A stretch of 64,000 bases of DNA from Ovis canadensis (GCF_042477335.2 NC_091262.1:72836001-72900000); one strand, 5' to 3'. Shown: positions 10,436 through 22,000, numbered from the stretch's first letter. Notes: generated from the letters alone by a model not told the origin. Translations and numbers: made by a program.

Positions 10436-13400
10436 GTGAGTACCTGGATTGGGGTTGGGGCAGATGCACCTATAGTTCTCAGGCTTCAGAATCATTTCTA
10501 TCCCCGCTCAGCCAACTGTGTTGCCAGCAAACCACTATAGAGGTCTCCTCGTGGTTTGGGGGGCTTAAACACCAAGGCCCACTCTGACCATAGTCTTTGT
10601 CTATTTTAGCTTTTTCCAAATTGCTTTTCTCATTGTAGGGCAGTGATTCCCTTATGTGAGGCAGAGGGATGCTTTTTTTTTTTTTTTTTAATTTATTTGT
10701 TTGACTGCCTTAGTTCTTAGTCGCAGCACGAGGGGTCTTTCGTGGTAGCAGGCGGATTCTACAGTTGTGGCAGGCAGGTTCAGTAGTTGTGGCAGGCTGG
10801 CTTTGCCTGGAGGCGTGTGTTATCTTATTTACTGACCAGAGGTTGAGCCCGGGTCCTCTGCACTGCAAGATGGATTCTTATCCACTGCACCCCCAGGGAA
10901 GTCCCAGAGGGAGACTTTATTCTGAGTTAAACTCGCCTGCCTGCCAAAAGAAGGAGAGCTTTCTTTTCAGATCTATCCCGTGGGGGATGGGGACTCCAGC
11001 TTCCTCCTTGATGAAACACTTTAGGACGACTCAGGAAGGCCTCGGCTCCGCACACTGCAGGCTGTGTCAGACGTGGGCTCCCTCTAAACAGACCCGGTCT
11101 CTGGGGGTTGAGGTGGGGCTGGTGGCCATCTTCACAGTGTGACAGCCTCCGAGCAGCCCGGCCATCCCAAGATTCTTCAGCAGATGCGCTTCTGTTATCC
11201 GGAGGCAAGACCACATCTGGGGAAAGTCTTGGGGTTGGACAATATCCGGGCCACAGTATCTTCTTTTTTTTTTTAATTCATCTATTTTTTAATTGAAGGA
11301 TAATTGCTTTACAGAATTGGGTTGGTTTCTGCCAAACATCAATATGAATCAGCCATAGGTATACACATGTTCCCTCCCTCTTGAAACTCCCTCCGGGGCA
11401 CAATATCTTTCCAGATTCTAGCTGGTCCTGTGCCCAGTCACATCGATAGCAAGTTGCTATGACAAACCTCAGCCAGGAGACTCATCAGAGGCAGAGTGAA
11501 GGCAGAAAGACTTCACCCAGGGAGCCAGCAGTGCAAAAGGGACCCAAAATAGATAAGGCACAAAAAATTATCATTGAATCATGAAATGGTCAGGTGTCTA
11601 AGAGACCCTAGCTGTGGGGGACAAGTTAGCCCTGAGTTAGGGGCTCCGGGGTAAGCCCAGGGACACCCTTCCTTCATCTGTGTTTTCATCTGTAAATCAA
11701 GGCACAGGGTGGCATTTCCTTGGAAAAGGAATCCAGGCATAACCTGCCGTGTTTGTTATCTGTATCTCTCATGCTTTCTTCTCCTAACAACCCACTCCAT
11801 CTTGAGAATTTCTCCTCTAATATCTCCTCCCCGGGGGCACCCGGCCAGCCCCTCTCTGTCTGCTCCTGCCTCTCCCCATGGGGACACAGGCAGGGATGGA
11901 ATCAAAGAAGGAGGTGGGGATGGATACACACTCCATGAAGCCCCAGAGCCCTAATCTCCCACAGAAGTCCCTGCCTCAGAAAGAGACTCATTCTCCTGCG
12001 TGGAGACGTCTGTTGACCCCGCCCTGCCCTCCGGGTCCCCGTGTGGCTCCTGCTCCAGTTGGGCTCACAAGGCCGTGGGGATGTGTGTCCTCCCTACAAA
12101 GCCAACAATTAGCCTCTGGTCACTTGTTCCCTTGAAGGACCAGGAGGTCCCGTATCTCCCCAGGCCCAGCCTCATCCCCATCTCTCCCTTGCCCTGCACA
12201 GTTCCTGCTGACTTTGCATGTAGCACAACTAACCAGCTTTGTTTCATGCCCCTCTTCTCAATCCTGACCTGCGAGGTTCACCCCCGTCCCCGAGGGCTTA
12301 CCCATCTGCCCAGGTGTATGTGCACAGCTGGCAGGCCCACCCCAGAGGCACGTGGTGTGGGGCGCTGCTGGCACAGGCAGGGCTGAGGAGGGAGAGACTT
12401 GCACTCACAGACTCCTCACCTGTCCCCCCGCCTCCAGCCAGGTGGCAGATCCCCTTTGACCCCAAGCGCACTCAGCAGGCAGAGTTCCACGTGAGCGAGA
12501 ATGAGACGGTGCAGGTGTCCATGATGAACATTGCCCTGGAGATCCCTTACTTCCGTGACGAGGAACTGGGCTGCACACTGGTGGAGCTCACGTACACTAG
12601 CAATGACAGCGCCCTCTTCATCCTCCCCGACGAGGGCAAAATGCAGGACCTGGAAGCCAAGCTGATCCCGGAGACACTGACGAGGTGGCGAAACTCCCTG
12701 CAGCCCAGGTGACTCCCCAGGGCCTAGAGCTGTGGGTTCAGCTGCCATCTTGGTGCTTCCCCCTCTTCCTGGACTCCTGACCCCCAGCGACAGGGCCTCA
12801 GGAATGTGTGGGACTGGAGGCAGAGGTGGGAGAGCCTGTACTGAGATATCCTTGCCCTTTGCTGCCTGTGTGCCTCCGAGCCTGATTCTTTCCTTCTGTA
12901 AGATGATGGCATCAGAGGGGACAGGGCCTTCCTCTCACACTAACAAGTGCTGTATCGTGAGGCTCCTCAACAAAGCCCCCAGCAGGTGTGGTGTTGTCTG
13001 ATGTCTCCACCTCTTGGGTGGGGGAGCAGATGGAATTGTATCAGCTGAGGGCTCAGGTGAGATAGACACTGAGAATCAGCTTTGCACGGGCTGCACATTA
13101 TGTTCATTCATTTATTTAGCCAGCCATTCAGCACTGCTTTCACAGGTTGATTGAGAAGCTAGTGTGTGCCAGGGACTAATTATGCTCTGAGGGTAGGTCA
13201 GCAGATAGAACAGTAAAGTCTCTGCCCTCGTGAGCTTACTCTGTGATTGACATAGACCTATGAGAAATAAATGTAATGAATAATTTGGTCTGTTGAATGG
13301 TTAGAAAGGGAGAGAGAAGGATAGTAAAGCAAAAAGAAAAAAAAAGAAAGAAAGAAAGAAAGAAAATTGGACCCAGAGGTATTTTGTGATTGTAACTAGG

Positions 13401-16400
13401 GGGGCCCTTAGGTGGTGTTTGAGGTAAGGGACCGAGCCGTGCAGATGTGTTGGGAAAAGCCTTGTTGGCCGAGGGAACAGCTAGTGCAAAGCCTCTGAGG
13501 CAGGAGAGAGCCTGGTGTGGTTGAGGATTAGTGAGGCCAGAGAAGGATCGCAGAGGGAGGGAGGGGGGAAGCTGGGAGAGGTCGGGGTCCTCAGGGAGGA
13601 CTAAGGTCACCCAAGGCCTTGCAGACCCTTTGACTACCCCACCGTCTAAGGGAAATGGAAACTCATCACAAACAGTGAAAGATCTGAGTGATGCTTTAAA
13701 AGGATCACCCAGGGCGCCGAGTGGAGAGCAGATGGCAGAGGACATGCATGGAGGCAGGGAGGCCACCAGGAGCTCAGGGGGGTCACCCAGGGGAGGGTGC
13801 TGGGGGCTGGACCAGGAGGAGCAGGAAGCATGGGGAGGGGTCAAGTACTGGGTAAACTGAGGGCAGACACACAGGCCAGGAGGTGGGATTCAGGAGACCT
13901 ATCTCAGGGCACAAGCAGAGAGGCAGTGCTGGGCCAGGGTCTGCAGGGTCGGGTAGGGAGGGGGTGTGGGCAGCATGAGGGGGGCGGGGGTGCCCGAGAC
14001 CCAGAGTCCCACTCCCAGGCTCACACTCCCCCCGCCACTCCCTGGGCTTCTCTGGGGCTCAGCTCCCTGCTGGGAGGGGAGAGGTGTCCTAGACCCTCTG
14101 TTCTGAGTGTGGGATGGGCAGACCCAGGGGGGATGGATGTGGGAGGCACTTCAGAAAGCACAGGGGACTGGAGACCTGCTTGCATGTGAAGTAGAGGCTG
14201 CAGCCCTTCCCGACTCCTGTCCAGGGGACCTGAGGCTGTGGGGCTCCTGACTCCCAGCCCCCCCTCCCTGCAGATCCCAGGAGACCCAGGACAGGGGACC
14301 CCCTCACCCTGCCTGTTCTCCCTTCCCAGCCCTTCCTCCTCCAACCCCAAGAACTACCACAGGGCAGGGGCCCAGTGACGAGCTGTAAATGGAGAAAATA
14401 CTCATCAGACACCTTGATTTACAAGCACCTAGGGGACATGTATCTATACATTCCTGGCCCATAAAGGATGCTCAGTAGGAATTTATTGACTCGTGTATAA
14501 AGGAGGGAGGCAGGATGAATGTAAGGAAGAAAGAAGGTAGGTCAATGAGGAGGAATAACTACCTCCCTGTTACAAGGGACCCACAGTTTAGGGGGAGCCT
14601 CAGTCTCCTCGCACTTAGCATCTGTCAGACCAGTCACCATGGTAAGAGTCTTAAGGGAAGTGCAGACAGAGAGAGGGAGAGGGGAGCCGGGGGGTGGGAG
14701 ACAGCATCTCTCACTCCAAGAACCTGCTGGCGGCTCTGCTCAGATGCAGCAGCCTGCCCGCAAGGAGCTCACTGGGAAGGCGAGACAGAGACTCTGAATT
14801 GGGTGATTCAGGCTCCCCAAGCCCTTGAATGCAGCCTCCAGCCCTCCACGTCCCACTGTTGTCCCTGCCAAGCCCCTCGCCTCCCTGCATCAGCCCCTCT
14901 TTCCTGCAAGTGTCTCCACCTGCCTCGTGGCCTCCTCTTCACCCAGCCCACTCCTTCCCCTCCCCAGGGACTCAAACTGGATGCCACCTCCTGTAAGAAG
15001 CCTTCCTGGTGACCCTGGTACATCCCTCCCAGTGCTCCCACATCCCCCTCCCCCTCCCCCCAGCACAGTCTCCCAGCACCTGTGGAATCTGTGTTGGAGA
15101 AGGGTGATTCCTGAGCCCTGCAGGCTTGCAGGGGAGAAGCAGGGCCAGGTGGGGGCAAGCCCACAGCCCCTGCCTTGGCACGCTGCCCTGAAGGTGAGAC
15201 AGCTGCAGACAAGAAAGCATAATGAAGGAATTAAAGAGAGTTAGCCCGAGGAATCTGGAAACTGAGGAAAGGAGTGCTTATTCCAGGGAGAATGGGGTGG
15301 ATGGAGACGAAACCCAGGAAGACCTAGCTGAGCGGAGGAGAACGGTGAGCACCGAGTTGAGTAAGCCATCAAGTTTATTTTCTCACCTCCTAGATTGATA
15401 CATACCCTCAGCCTGCCAAAGTTTTCCATCTCCAGCGACTATAATCTGGAAGACACCCTTTCTGAGCTGAGCATCCAGAAAGTCTTCACCTCTGAGTCTG
15501 ACCTGTCAGGAATCACAGGTGTCGGGAACTTAAAAGTTTCCCAGGTGAGTTTTTAAACTTTGGACATTTCATCTTCCACATGGGAACTTGAAAAGTGACA
15601 GGCAGGCAGACCTCTGGCTGATCTTGAATTTGCAAAACAACGACATTGCTCATTACTCAGATCAGTTCAGTGCAGTTTAGTAGCTCAGTCGTGTCCGACT
15701 CTTTGAGACCCCCATGGACTGCAGCATGCCAGGCCTCCCTGTCCATCACCAACTCCCAGAGTTTACTCAAACTCATGTCCATTGAGTCGGTGATGTCATC
15801 CAACCATCTTATCCTGTGTCGTCCCCTTATCCTCCTGCCTTCCATCTTTCCCAGCATCAGGGTCTTTTCCGATGATTCAGTTCTTCGCATCAGGTGGGCA
15901 AAATATAAGAGCTTCAGCTTTAGCATCAGTCTTTCCAATGAATATTCAAGACTGATTGCCTTTAGGATTGATGAGTTTGATCTCCTTATAATCCAAGGGA
16001 CTCTCAAGAGTCTTCTCCAACACCACAGCTCAAAACCATCAATTCTTCAGCCTTCTTTATGGTCCAACTCTCACACTTGTATATGACTACTGGAAAAACC
16101 ATAGCTTTGGCTACACAGACCTTTGTCGATAAAATGGTGTCTTTGTTTTTTAATATGCTGGGCATTACTCAGTTACCCTGCCTGCAACCCTCAAGCTCAG
16201 GGGAGCTGGGTTATAACCATCTTGGGGGCTGGTTCTACCTTCTTTGTAATATATTTGGGGATAGACATCGGTCTTGGGAATGTGCCTGAGGTGGAATCAG
16301 CTGTAAACCCCCATCCCTTGCAGCACATTTTATTGCCTATGGGATAAATTATTAAAGCCCTTAGTCCTGAATCTTGTCATTTTTAAAAGACATATGATAG

Positions 16401-17326
16401 TTCTTGGCTCCTGTGCGGTGCTCAGCAGAGCAGGTAAGAGGTAATAAGTACTAACATTGGCTTAGGGTCATCATGATCAATATACACTGAGAGCAGGAGA
16501 GAAGAACGCCAGGGGTCCTGATACTGCGATCTGAGAAGGAGAGAAGTCAGAGGGAATGAGTGGGCGGGTGCTGGGCAGCTCTGCAGGCTCCCCTGCACCC
16601 ACCTGCCAGAGGACCTGATAAAGCAGACAGAGGTGCTATGGGGCTTTGTGGTCCAGGGATGGGAGCCGATTCTAGGCAAGGTGGCTGAGGGACATGTCAG
16701 CCGGGGCAAGAAAGAAGCAGAAAGCAGTGCTGGCCCATCTGCTGATGTGACGTGGAGGGACTGTGGACAGTTGCCTGCAAGAAATATGCCTCGATCTGGC
16801 GCCTCCCCCTGCACTAGGGAGTGTCTGGGGACAGCAGAGTCTCTGGACTCAGACAGAAGGGATTCAGATCAGGGAGCTCCTGCTCTTTGCTTCTCTGACC
16901 CTGGGCCCAGGACTTACAGCCCATTTGACTGCGCTTTGCACAGCCTTGGGTCATGTATATGTGAACCAGCTGACTGGTTTGTTGGGAAACACAAAGTTGA
17001 AAAGGTAGACAGCATAGTGACAGGCCAGTGGCAGAATGTGGATGAATATCAGTTCCCTTAGAGGCACTCAGGCAGCTTCTCACCTCCCGCCCACCCCATC
17101 TCCAATTGGTAATACTCTGCTGTCCCCACAGGTGGTCCACAGCGCTGTGCTGGACGTGGACGAGGAGGGCACGGAAGGAGCTGCTGCCACGGGAGTACAA
17201 ATTATCCCCCTTTCCTCACATACAACCATTGTGCGTTTCGACAGGCCCTTCCTGATTGCTGCAATTCTCAAAGACACCCAGAGCATTATCTTTTTGGGGA
17301 AAGTCACCAATCCCAGTCAAGCCTAG
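9802..17326 (+). CDS. SERPINA3-like: SERPINA3-like secreted serpin, gene 1 (complete, 4 coding exons)
   Basis: Encodes a 416-aa clade A serpin of the alpha-1-antichymotrypsin group, expected to be a secreted suicide-substrate protease inhibitor. Coding exons are 9802-10435, 12438-12708, 15394-15544 and 17132-17326, all with consensus AG/GT sites and matching phases (1, 2, 0). The start ATG lies 2 nt into exon 2 and opens a signal peptide (residues 1 to about 25, [11 protein letters not shown] core). The serpin fold then runs to the C-terminal KVTNPSQA. Sequons are at N29, N103, N183, N233 and N267. The hinge [10 protein letters not shown] (residues 363-372) is of inhibitory type. By alignment P1-P1' is Leu379-Ser380. 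The serpin signature [11 protein letters not shown] is intact. It resembles human SERPINA3 throughout but the exon 5 product is three residues shorter. It is tandemly paired with gene 2 38 kb downstream. I cannot assign the exact ruminant paralogue number. Confidence 0.93.
10672..10905 (-). mobile_element. CHR-type SINE in intron 2 of gene 1
   Basis: Reverse-strand tRNA-derived SINE: leading T-run (its poly-A tail), a GTTGTGGCAGGC..GTTGTGGCAGG body, and the end CAGGGAAGTCCC. It is flanked by CAGAGGGAT / CCAGAGGGAG, a likely target duplication (AGAGGGA). Gene 2 has the uninterrupted GCAGAGGGAGAGC near 48,190, an empty site. Confidence 0.85.
11263..11395 (-). mobile_element. 5'-truncated L1 3' end in intron 2 of gene 1
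   Basis: Reverse-strand ruminant L1 3' UTR fragment: T-run, ATCAATATGAATCAGCC, ending at CTCCCTCCGG. It is bounded by CACAGTATCTT (11,252-11,262) and CACAATATCTT (11,399-11,409), an 11-bp target duplication with one mismatch. Confidence 0.8.
12438..12708 (+). CDS. SERPINA3-like: Gene 1 exon 3 (residues 212-302)
   Basis: Acceptor CCTCCAG|CCAGG and donor CCCAG|GTGAC; 271 nt. It encodes [16 protein letters not shown] (strand s3C region), the sequon NET (N233), then [31 protein letters not shown] and [12 protein letters not shown]. The first 105 nt differ strongly from gene 2, while the last 165 nt are almost identical. Confidence 0.93.
13331..13366 (+). repeat. A-rich / (GAAA)n microsatellite in intron 3 of gene 1
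   Basis: AAAAAGAAAAAAAAAG then GAAA repeated about five times. Gene 2 has only a short imperfect purine run at the same place (about 50,822-50,842), so the repeat expanded in gene 1. Confidence 0.85.
15394..15544 (+). CDS. SERPINA3-like: Gene 1 exon 4 (residues 302-352)
   Basis: Acceptor CACCTCCTAG and donor CCCAG|GTGAGT; 151 nt. It encodes [18 protein letters not shown], then the [14 protein letters not shown] block typical of serpins (breach and shutter approach), ending in LKVSQ. Confidence 0.93.
15661..16162 (-). mobile_element. BovB 3' fragment in intron 4 of gene 1, with target duplication
   Basis: Reverse-strand BovB with its 3' end at the left (ATCAGTTCAGTGCAGTTTAG), truncated at the right in the TTTTTAATATGCTG region. 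It is flanked by perfect 10-bp repeats CATTACTCAG at 15,651-15,660 and 16,163-16,172. Gene 2 intron 4 has no BovB at this point. Confidence 0.92.
17132..17326 (+). CDS. SERPINA3-like: Gene 1 exon 5 with reactive-centre loop (residues 353-416)
   Basis: Acceptor TGTCCCCACAG, then [20 protein letters not shown] (hinge), the loop [12 protein letters not shown], then [19 protein letters not shown] and the C-terminus KVTNPSQA with TAG at 17,324-17,326. Counting P17 as Glu363 puts P1 at Leu379 and P1' at Ser380, the same pair as human antichymotrypsin. The primed side is about three residues shorter. Confidence 0.93.
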   Translation: MVHSAVLDVDEEGTEGAAATGVQIIPLSSHTTIVRFDRPFLIAAILKDTQSIIFLGKVTNPSQA

Positions 17327-17526
17327 AGTTCCGCTCTGGAGCTGTGGGTGCCCTCTCTAAGGAGCAGGGTGCCCAGGTCCCTGGGTGCAGCCTGGCCCCT
17401 GGGCACTGAGGATCCACCCTGCCTGTCCCCACCTGCTTGCCCCTGGGAAGGTGACAGTGACGACGCTGGGGGCTCCACATGCACAGGGAGTCTGCGTCCT
17501 GGTCACGAGGAGGCTCCTTCAACAGC

Positions 17527-17532
17527 AATAAA
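17527..17532 (+). promoter_or_regulatory. SERPINA3-like: Poly(A) signal AATAAA, serpin gene 1
   Basis: AATAAA about 200 nt after the stop codon. It is conserved at 53,831-53,836 in gene 2 and in inverted form at 37,431-37,436 in the pseudogene. The predicted cleavage site is near 17,550, so the 3' UTR is about 220 nt. Confidence 0.85.
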
Positions 17533-17549
17533 GCACCTTCCTTGGACTG

Positions 17550-19057
17550 CACTCCTTCGTGTGTGTCTCTGCCCTGATCCACCTGACTCCACGCCCTGCT
17601 GCTGCCTGGGCCCCAAGGTCAAGCGCACAGACCTCCCCACCCCTGGGCCCCTCTCCTTTAGACTCACCAGAAGGCCCAGGAGCAGGCTCTGTGCCTGTGA
17701 CCAAGCCCACTGGCCCGCAGGCCCAGGACAGGGAGGGGCCCCTGCTGCCCACTTCCGGGGGTTCTGGTTCCAGGTCAAGGTTCACTTCTTCCTCCCCAGG
17801 GCCTGGGATGTGTCCTTGTGCTCACCTGCAGGGGCTCCAGCCCTGACGTCTTCCAGCACAGCCCCTGGACCCTGCCATCCCGCAGCTGAGCTGGGCCTTT
17901 CTCCCTCCAGATCACCCCTCTGCCTCCCAGCACCCCTACCTGGGAGACCAGCCACTTGCAGGTTCCCAGCTGGGCTCCTCCACCACCTGATGCGTTCCAC
18001 ATCCTCCCCTGACAGAGGCAGGGCTGGCCCGAGGTTAGGGGTCCTGGTGACTAGAGAGGAGATCAATGTGCCTTGGTTAATCAGGGTCAGACCGTGAGCC
18101 GCAGCCACGGGCACAGTGACCAGGAGCCATTCCCGAGGGGCCTCCATCCTCTGGGGCCCTTGGTATGGAAGCAGGGGCACCAATTGTCATTGGTGACAGT
18201 GACAGCAGTCACCGTGATCAGTGAGCCACAGAGCATGTGCTCTGCGCCAATCACTGTGCAAAGGCCTCAAGATCCCGCCCCCTTTCAGCATCACACAGTC
18301 CCACCTGGGGGAGGGGCAGTTTACAGGTTCCCACTCACCGAGATGGAAACAGAGGCTCAGGAAGCTGAGGGAGCTGCCCGAGGCCCAGCAGCTGGTAGTG
18401 CTGGAGTCAGAACTGAGCCCAGAGTCTTGTGGGGGGAGGCGATCCCTGACCAGATGAGAGGGTCACAGTGCAGATGGCTGGTCTGACAGAAGGCCAGGTA
18501 CCTCGTGCACCTGCTGGAGCCCCCTGACCTCCCCATGCATGGATGTTCTCTTTCCCCAACCCGGGGTGGGGATCTGGCTTCCTGCACACCAGTCCCTGGA
18601 ATCCAGAGACATCACAGGTCTCAAGCCAGCTGGGTCTTCACCAGCTGTGTCCCCTCTGCCCTCTCTAGGTGGCACCCAAGCCCCCATCCTCTTCTTCCCT
18701 GCTGCTCCTCCCTGCCCCCGCCCCTCTGCTGCCTCCTAGGCTCATGCAGAGAGCATCAGTCTCATCAGACACCCTCAGAGCCCCTCCTCCAGCTGACCCC
18801 TCCTCAGATCCTCTTATCCCAGAGCCTGACTTAGCCCATCTGAGCCCCTTTTCTCATCTCTGGTCTTGAACTTGCAGGGAGCTCCCAAAGGGGGTGCAGG
18901 TGTGGAAAGAGCCTCCCGTGCAGGGGGGTCCTGGAGACCTGGGCTCAGCTCCAGGCTCCACTGCTGCACTGGGGCCCCGCCACCTTTCTCAGGTCACCCA
19001 ACCTCTCTGGGCCCCTCCCTCCTCTCTGTGTGGTTGTGTGAGAATCCCTCGTCCCAG
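17550..19057. other. 3' flank of gene 1, with MIR-like SINE
   Basis: GC-rich non-coding sequence. 17,550-18,017 aligns with the gene 2 flank (53,855-54,313) and, inverted, with 36,979-37,420. Homology to the gene 2 flank stops near CCTGACAGAGG. About 18,215-18,430 looks like an ancient MIR (CACTGTGCAAAGGC, GAGATGGAAACAGAGGCTCAG, CAGCAGCTGG). Open frames here are non-coding by position and composition. Confidence 0.65.
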
Positions 19058-19240
19058 AGCGTGTGTGCTAAGTCACTTTAGTCATGTCCAACTCTACGAG
19101 GCTTCTCCCTCCATGGGATCCTCCAGGCAAGAATACTGGAGTGGGTTGCCATGCCCTTCTCCAGGGGATCTTCCTGACCCAGGGATAAAACCTGTGTCTC
19201 TAATGTCTCCTGCATTTGGTAGATGGGTTCTTTAACACAT
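19058..19240 (-). mobile_element. Bov-tA SINE, minus strand
   Basis: GTGCTAAGTCACTTTAGTCA, GCAAGAATACTGGAGTGGG and CTTCCTGACCCAGGGAT mark a reverse-strand Bov-tA with a degraded tRNA head near 19,225. Confidence 0.85.
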
Positions 19241-19812
19241 CCCAGGGTTGTAGGAAATCACAGTGATCATGAGCCCGTCCAAGACCTGGCTCAGGGCAGA
19301 CCCTCAGGAGGCAGCTGGTTTTATTCCTCTGGTGATTCTGAATTGGCAGGTCTCAGGGGGACCCAGAATCTATGTTAGTAAGGGCCTGAGCTGACCCTTG
19401 GATCCACGGAGTCAGCCACTGTCACCCTTTTAAAGGGAAACTCAGATTCTTTCACTTCCTGCTGGAGACACCTGATGACCCCCAGCTCTTAGAGAAATAT
19501 ATCCACCCTCCTAACCACAACCTCAGTTCCCCTATGATCTGTTCTTGCCAACTTTCTGACCTCTCCTATGACCATCCTTGCCCACTCTCTGCTACAACAA
19601 CTCTGGTTTTCCTGCTGTTCTAGATTTTAGAAAGCTGTTTCCTGCCTCAGGACATTTGCACTTGCTGTTAGCTGCTTGAATGGCCTTTTTGCAGCCCCTT
19701 CACTGGCACACTCCCTCACTTCACTCATTCTCTGCTCTAAGGTCACCACCTTAGAGAGGCCCCACCTCTATCCTCACCACCTCAGTCTCACCACTCTCTA
19801 CCTTGCCCATCT
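19241..19812. other. Intergenic sequence with L2-like ancient repeat
   Basis: 19,560-19,810 carries patterns of an old LINE2 3' end in reverse (GGACATTTGCACTTGCTGTTA, then TTCACTCATTCTCTGCTCTA and TTAGAGAGGCCCCACC). It is interrupted at 19,813 by the young L1 insertion. 19,241-19,560 shows nothing I can name with confidence. Confidence 0.5.
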
Positions 19813-21561
19813 GAAAGGATATAAGGGGGGGGGCGGTCCTAAGATGGAGGAGGAATAGGACTGGGAGACCACTTTCTCCCCCACAAATTCATCAAAAGAA
19901 CAGTTAAACGCTGAGTAAATGCCACAAAACAACTTCTGAATGCCAGCAGAGGACATCAGGAACCCAGAAAAGCAGCCCATTGTCTTCGAAAAGAGGTGGG
20001 AAAAAATATAAAAGACAAAAAAAGAGATAAAAGAGGTAAGGACGGAGCTCCGTCCTGGGAACGGAGTCTTAAAAAGAGAGAAGATTCCAAACACCAGGAA
20101 ACACTCTCACTGCCGAGTCTGTGGAGAGTCTTGGAAGCGAAGAGGGCAACATAACAGGGAGGAAAAATAAATAAATAATTAAACCCCACAGATTAGGAGC
20201 CCAACGGTAACTCCCCCAGCGGAGAAGCAGTGCAGATGCCTGCATCCGCCGCTAGCAAGCTGGGGCTGGGCAGGGAGACGCGGGCTGCATTGCTTAGAGC
20301 AAGGATCTGGCCCGAATGCCCCAATTGTAATCAGAGTGAACTAACTTGGACTAGGAAACCAGACTGTGGGATAGCTACCACATGAAAAGCTCTAACATAA
20401 GACACCACCAAGACTGCGCACAGAACAAACGATGGAACAGAATTAGCCGGCTGCAGACCATTCCCCTCCAGTTTCAGGAAGCCAGAGCCAGAAGGGCTGG
20501 AAGGGGACAATCGCAGCCCCAGAGAGACATTATCTACGAAACTGCAAGCAGGCTTCATTGCTAACTAAGACTTCTTGGGGTTCTGGACAGTCACCATCCG
20601 CCTGAGAAGGGGCGCCAGTTGTACACCCAGAAAACTGAGCAGCAGGGACGGGAGAGGTGATAAGTCGCAGTGACTGTGCTCGCCAAACACCTGAGCTACT
20701 TGGACCTGGGAAGGGCACAAAACGCAGGCCCAACTGAGTCTGCGCCTCTGAGGACTACCTGAGTGCCTGAGCCTGAGCGGCTTAGACCTGGGAGGTGCAT
20801 GCTGCATAGGGCCAGCCTCAGACAGTTCCCGGCAGAGCAACCTAGAGCCTGAGCCGTGTGCGCCGTGAGTGAGCGGCGGCAGGCCCAGCGTGGCTGAGAC
20901 ACTGCAAGCACACGCCGGTGTTATTTGTTTGCAGCGTCCCTTCCTCCCCACAGCGTGACTGAACAAGTGAGCCTAAAAAATGTCCACCACTGCCCTCCTT
21001 GTGTCAGGGCAGAAATCAGACACTGAAGAGACCAGCAAACAGAAGAAGCTAAAAGAGAGGGAACCGCCTTTTAAGTGACAGGTGCAATCGATTAAAACCC
21101 TGTCGTTAGTACCGACTGCATAGGAAGGGGCCTATAGATCTTGAGAAATATAAGCCGGACCGAGGAACTATCCGAAAATGAACTGACCCCACACTGTCCA
21201 CAACAACACCAGAGAAAGTCCTAGACATATCTTTACTATTTTTACGATCATTCTTTTTCTTCTTCTACTTTTTTTTCAGCTTTTTAAGATTTTAAGTCCT
21301 CTATTACTCATTTAATTTTCATTTTTATAACCTACTATTACTTGAAAAGAAGACCCTATTTTTTAAAGCAAACTTCATATATATATATATATAATAATTT
21401 TTGCAGCTTTGTTCTCTTTTTTTCTTCTTCTTTTCTTTAATATTGTATTTTTGAAAATCCAACCTCTACTCTAGATTTTTATTCTTTGCTTTTTGGTATT
21501 TGTTATCAATTTTGTACCTTAAAGAACCCAATCTTCAGTACCCATTTTTACTTGGGAGCGA

Positions 21562-22000
21562 GATTACTGGCTTGATTGCTCTGTCCTCCTTTGGACTCTC
21601 CTTTTTCTCCACCAGGTTGCCTCTGTCTCCTCCCTCCCCCTTCTCTTCTCTACCCAACTCTGTGAATCTCTGTGTGTTCCAGACGGTGGAGAACACATAG
21701 GGAACTGATTACTGGCTGGGTCTGTCTCTCTCCTTTTCATTTCCCCCTTTTATCCTCCTGGCCATCTCTGTCTCCTTCCTCCCTCTACTCTTCTCTGTAT
21801 AACTCCATGAACATCTCTGAGTGGTCCAGACTGTGGAGCGCACGTAAAGAAGTGATTACTGGCTAGCTTTCTCTCTCCTCTTTTGATTCCACTTCATCTC
21901 ATTCGGGTCACCTCTAACTCCCTCCTCCCTCTTCTCTTCTCCATGTAACTCTGTGAACCTCTCTGGGTGTCCCTCACTGTGGAGAAACTTTTCATCTTTA
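21562..22000 (+). repeat. Three tandem ~146-bp monomers in the L1 5' region
   Basis: Units begin with GATTACTGGC at 21,562, 21,707 and 21,854 (spacing 145 and 147 nt). Each continues with a pyrimidine-rich part (TCTCTCC..TTTT), a CTCCCTC..CTTCTCTTCTC part, an AACTC(T/C)(G/A)TGAA motif and a purine part GTGGAGA. The third fades near 22,000. The layout resembles promoter monomers of rodent L1. Confidence 0.75.

Noticed and set aside
13236-13844. 202-codon minus-strand open frame in gene 1 intron 3
   Set aside because: The counterpart in gene 2 intron 3 is shorter and shifted, there is no family match, and the region includes a microsatellite.
17348-18097. 249-codon open frame after gene 1
   Set aside because: It covers the 3' UTR and flank, contains the poly(A) signal, is not preserved as an open frame after gene 2, and resembles no protein family.
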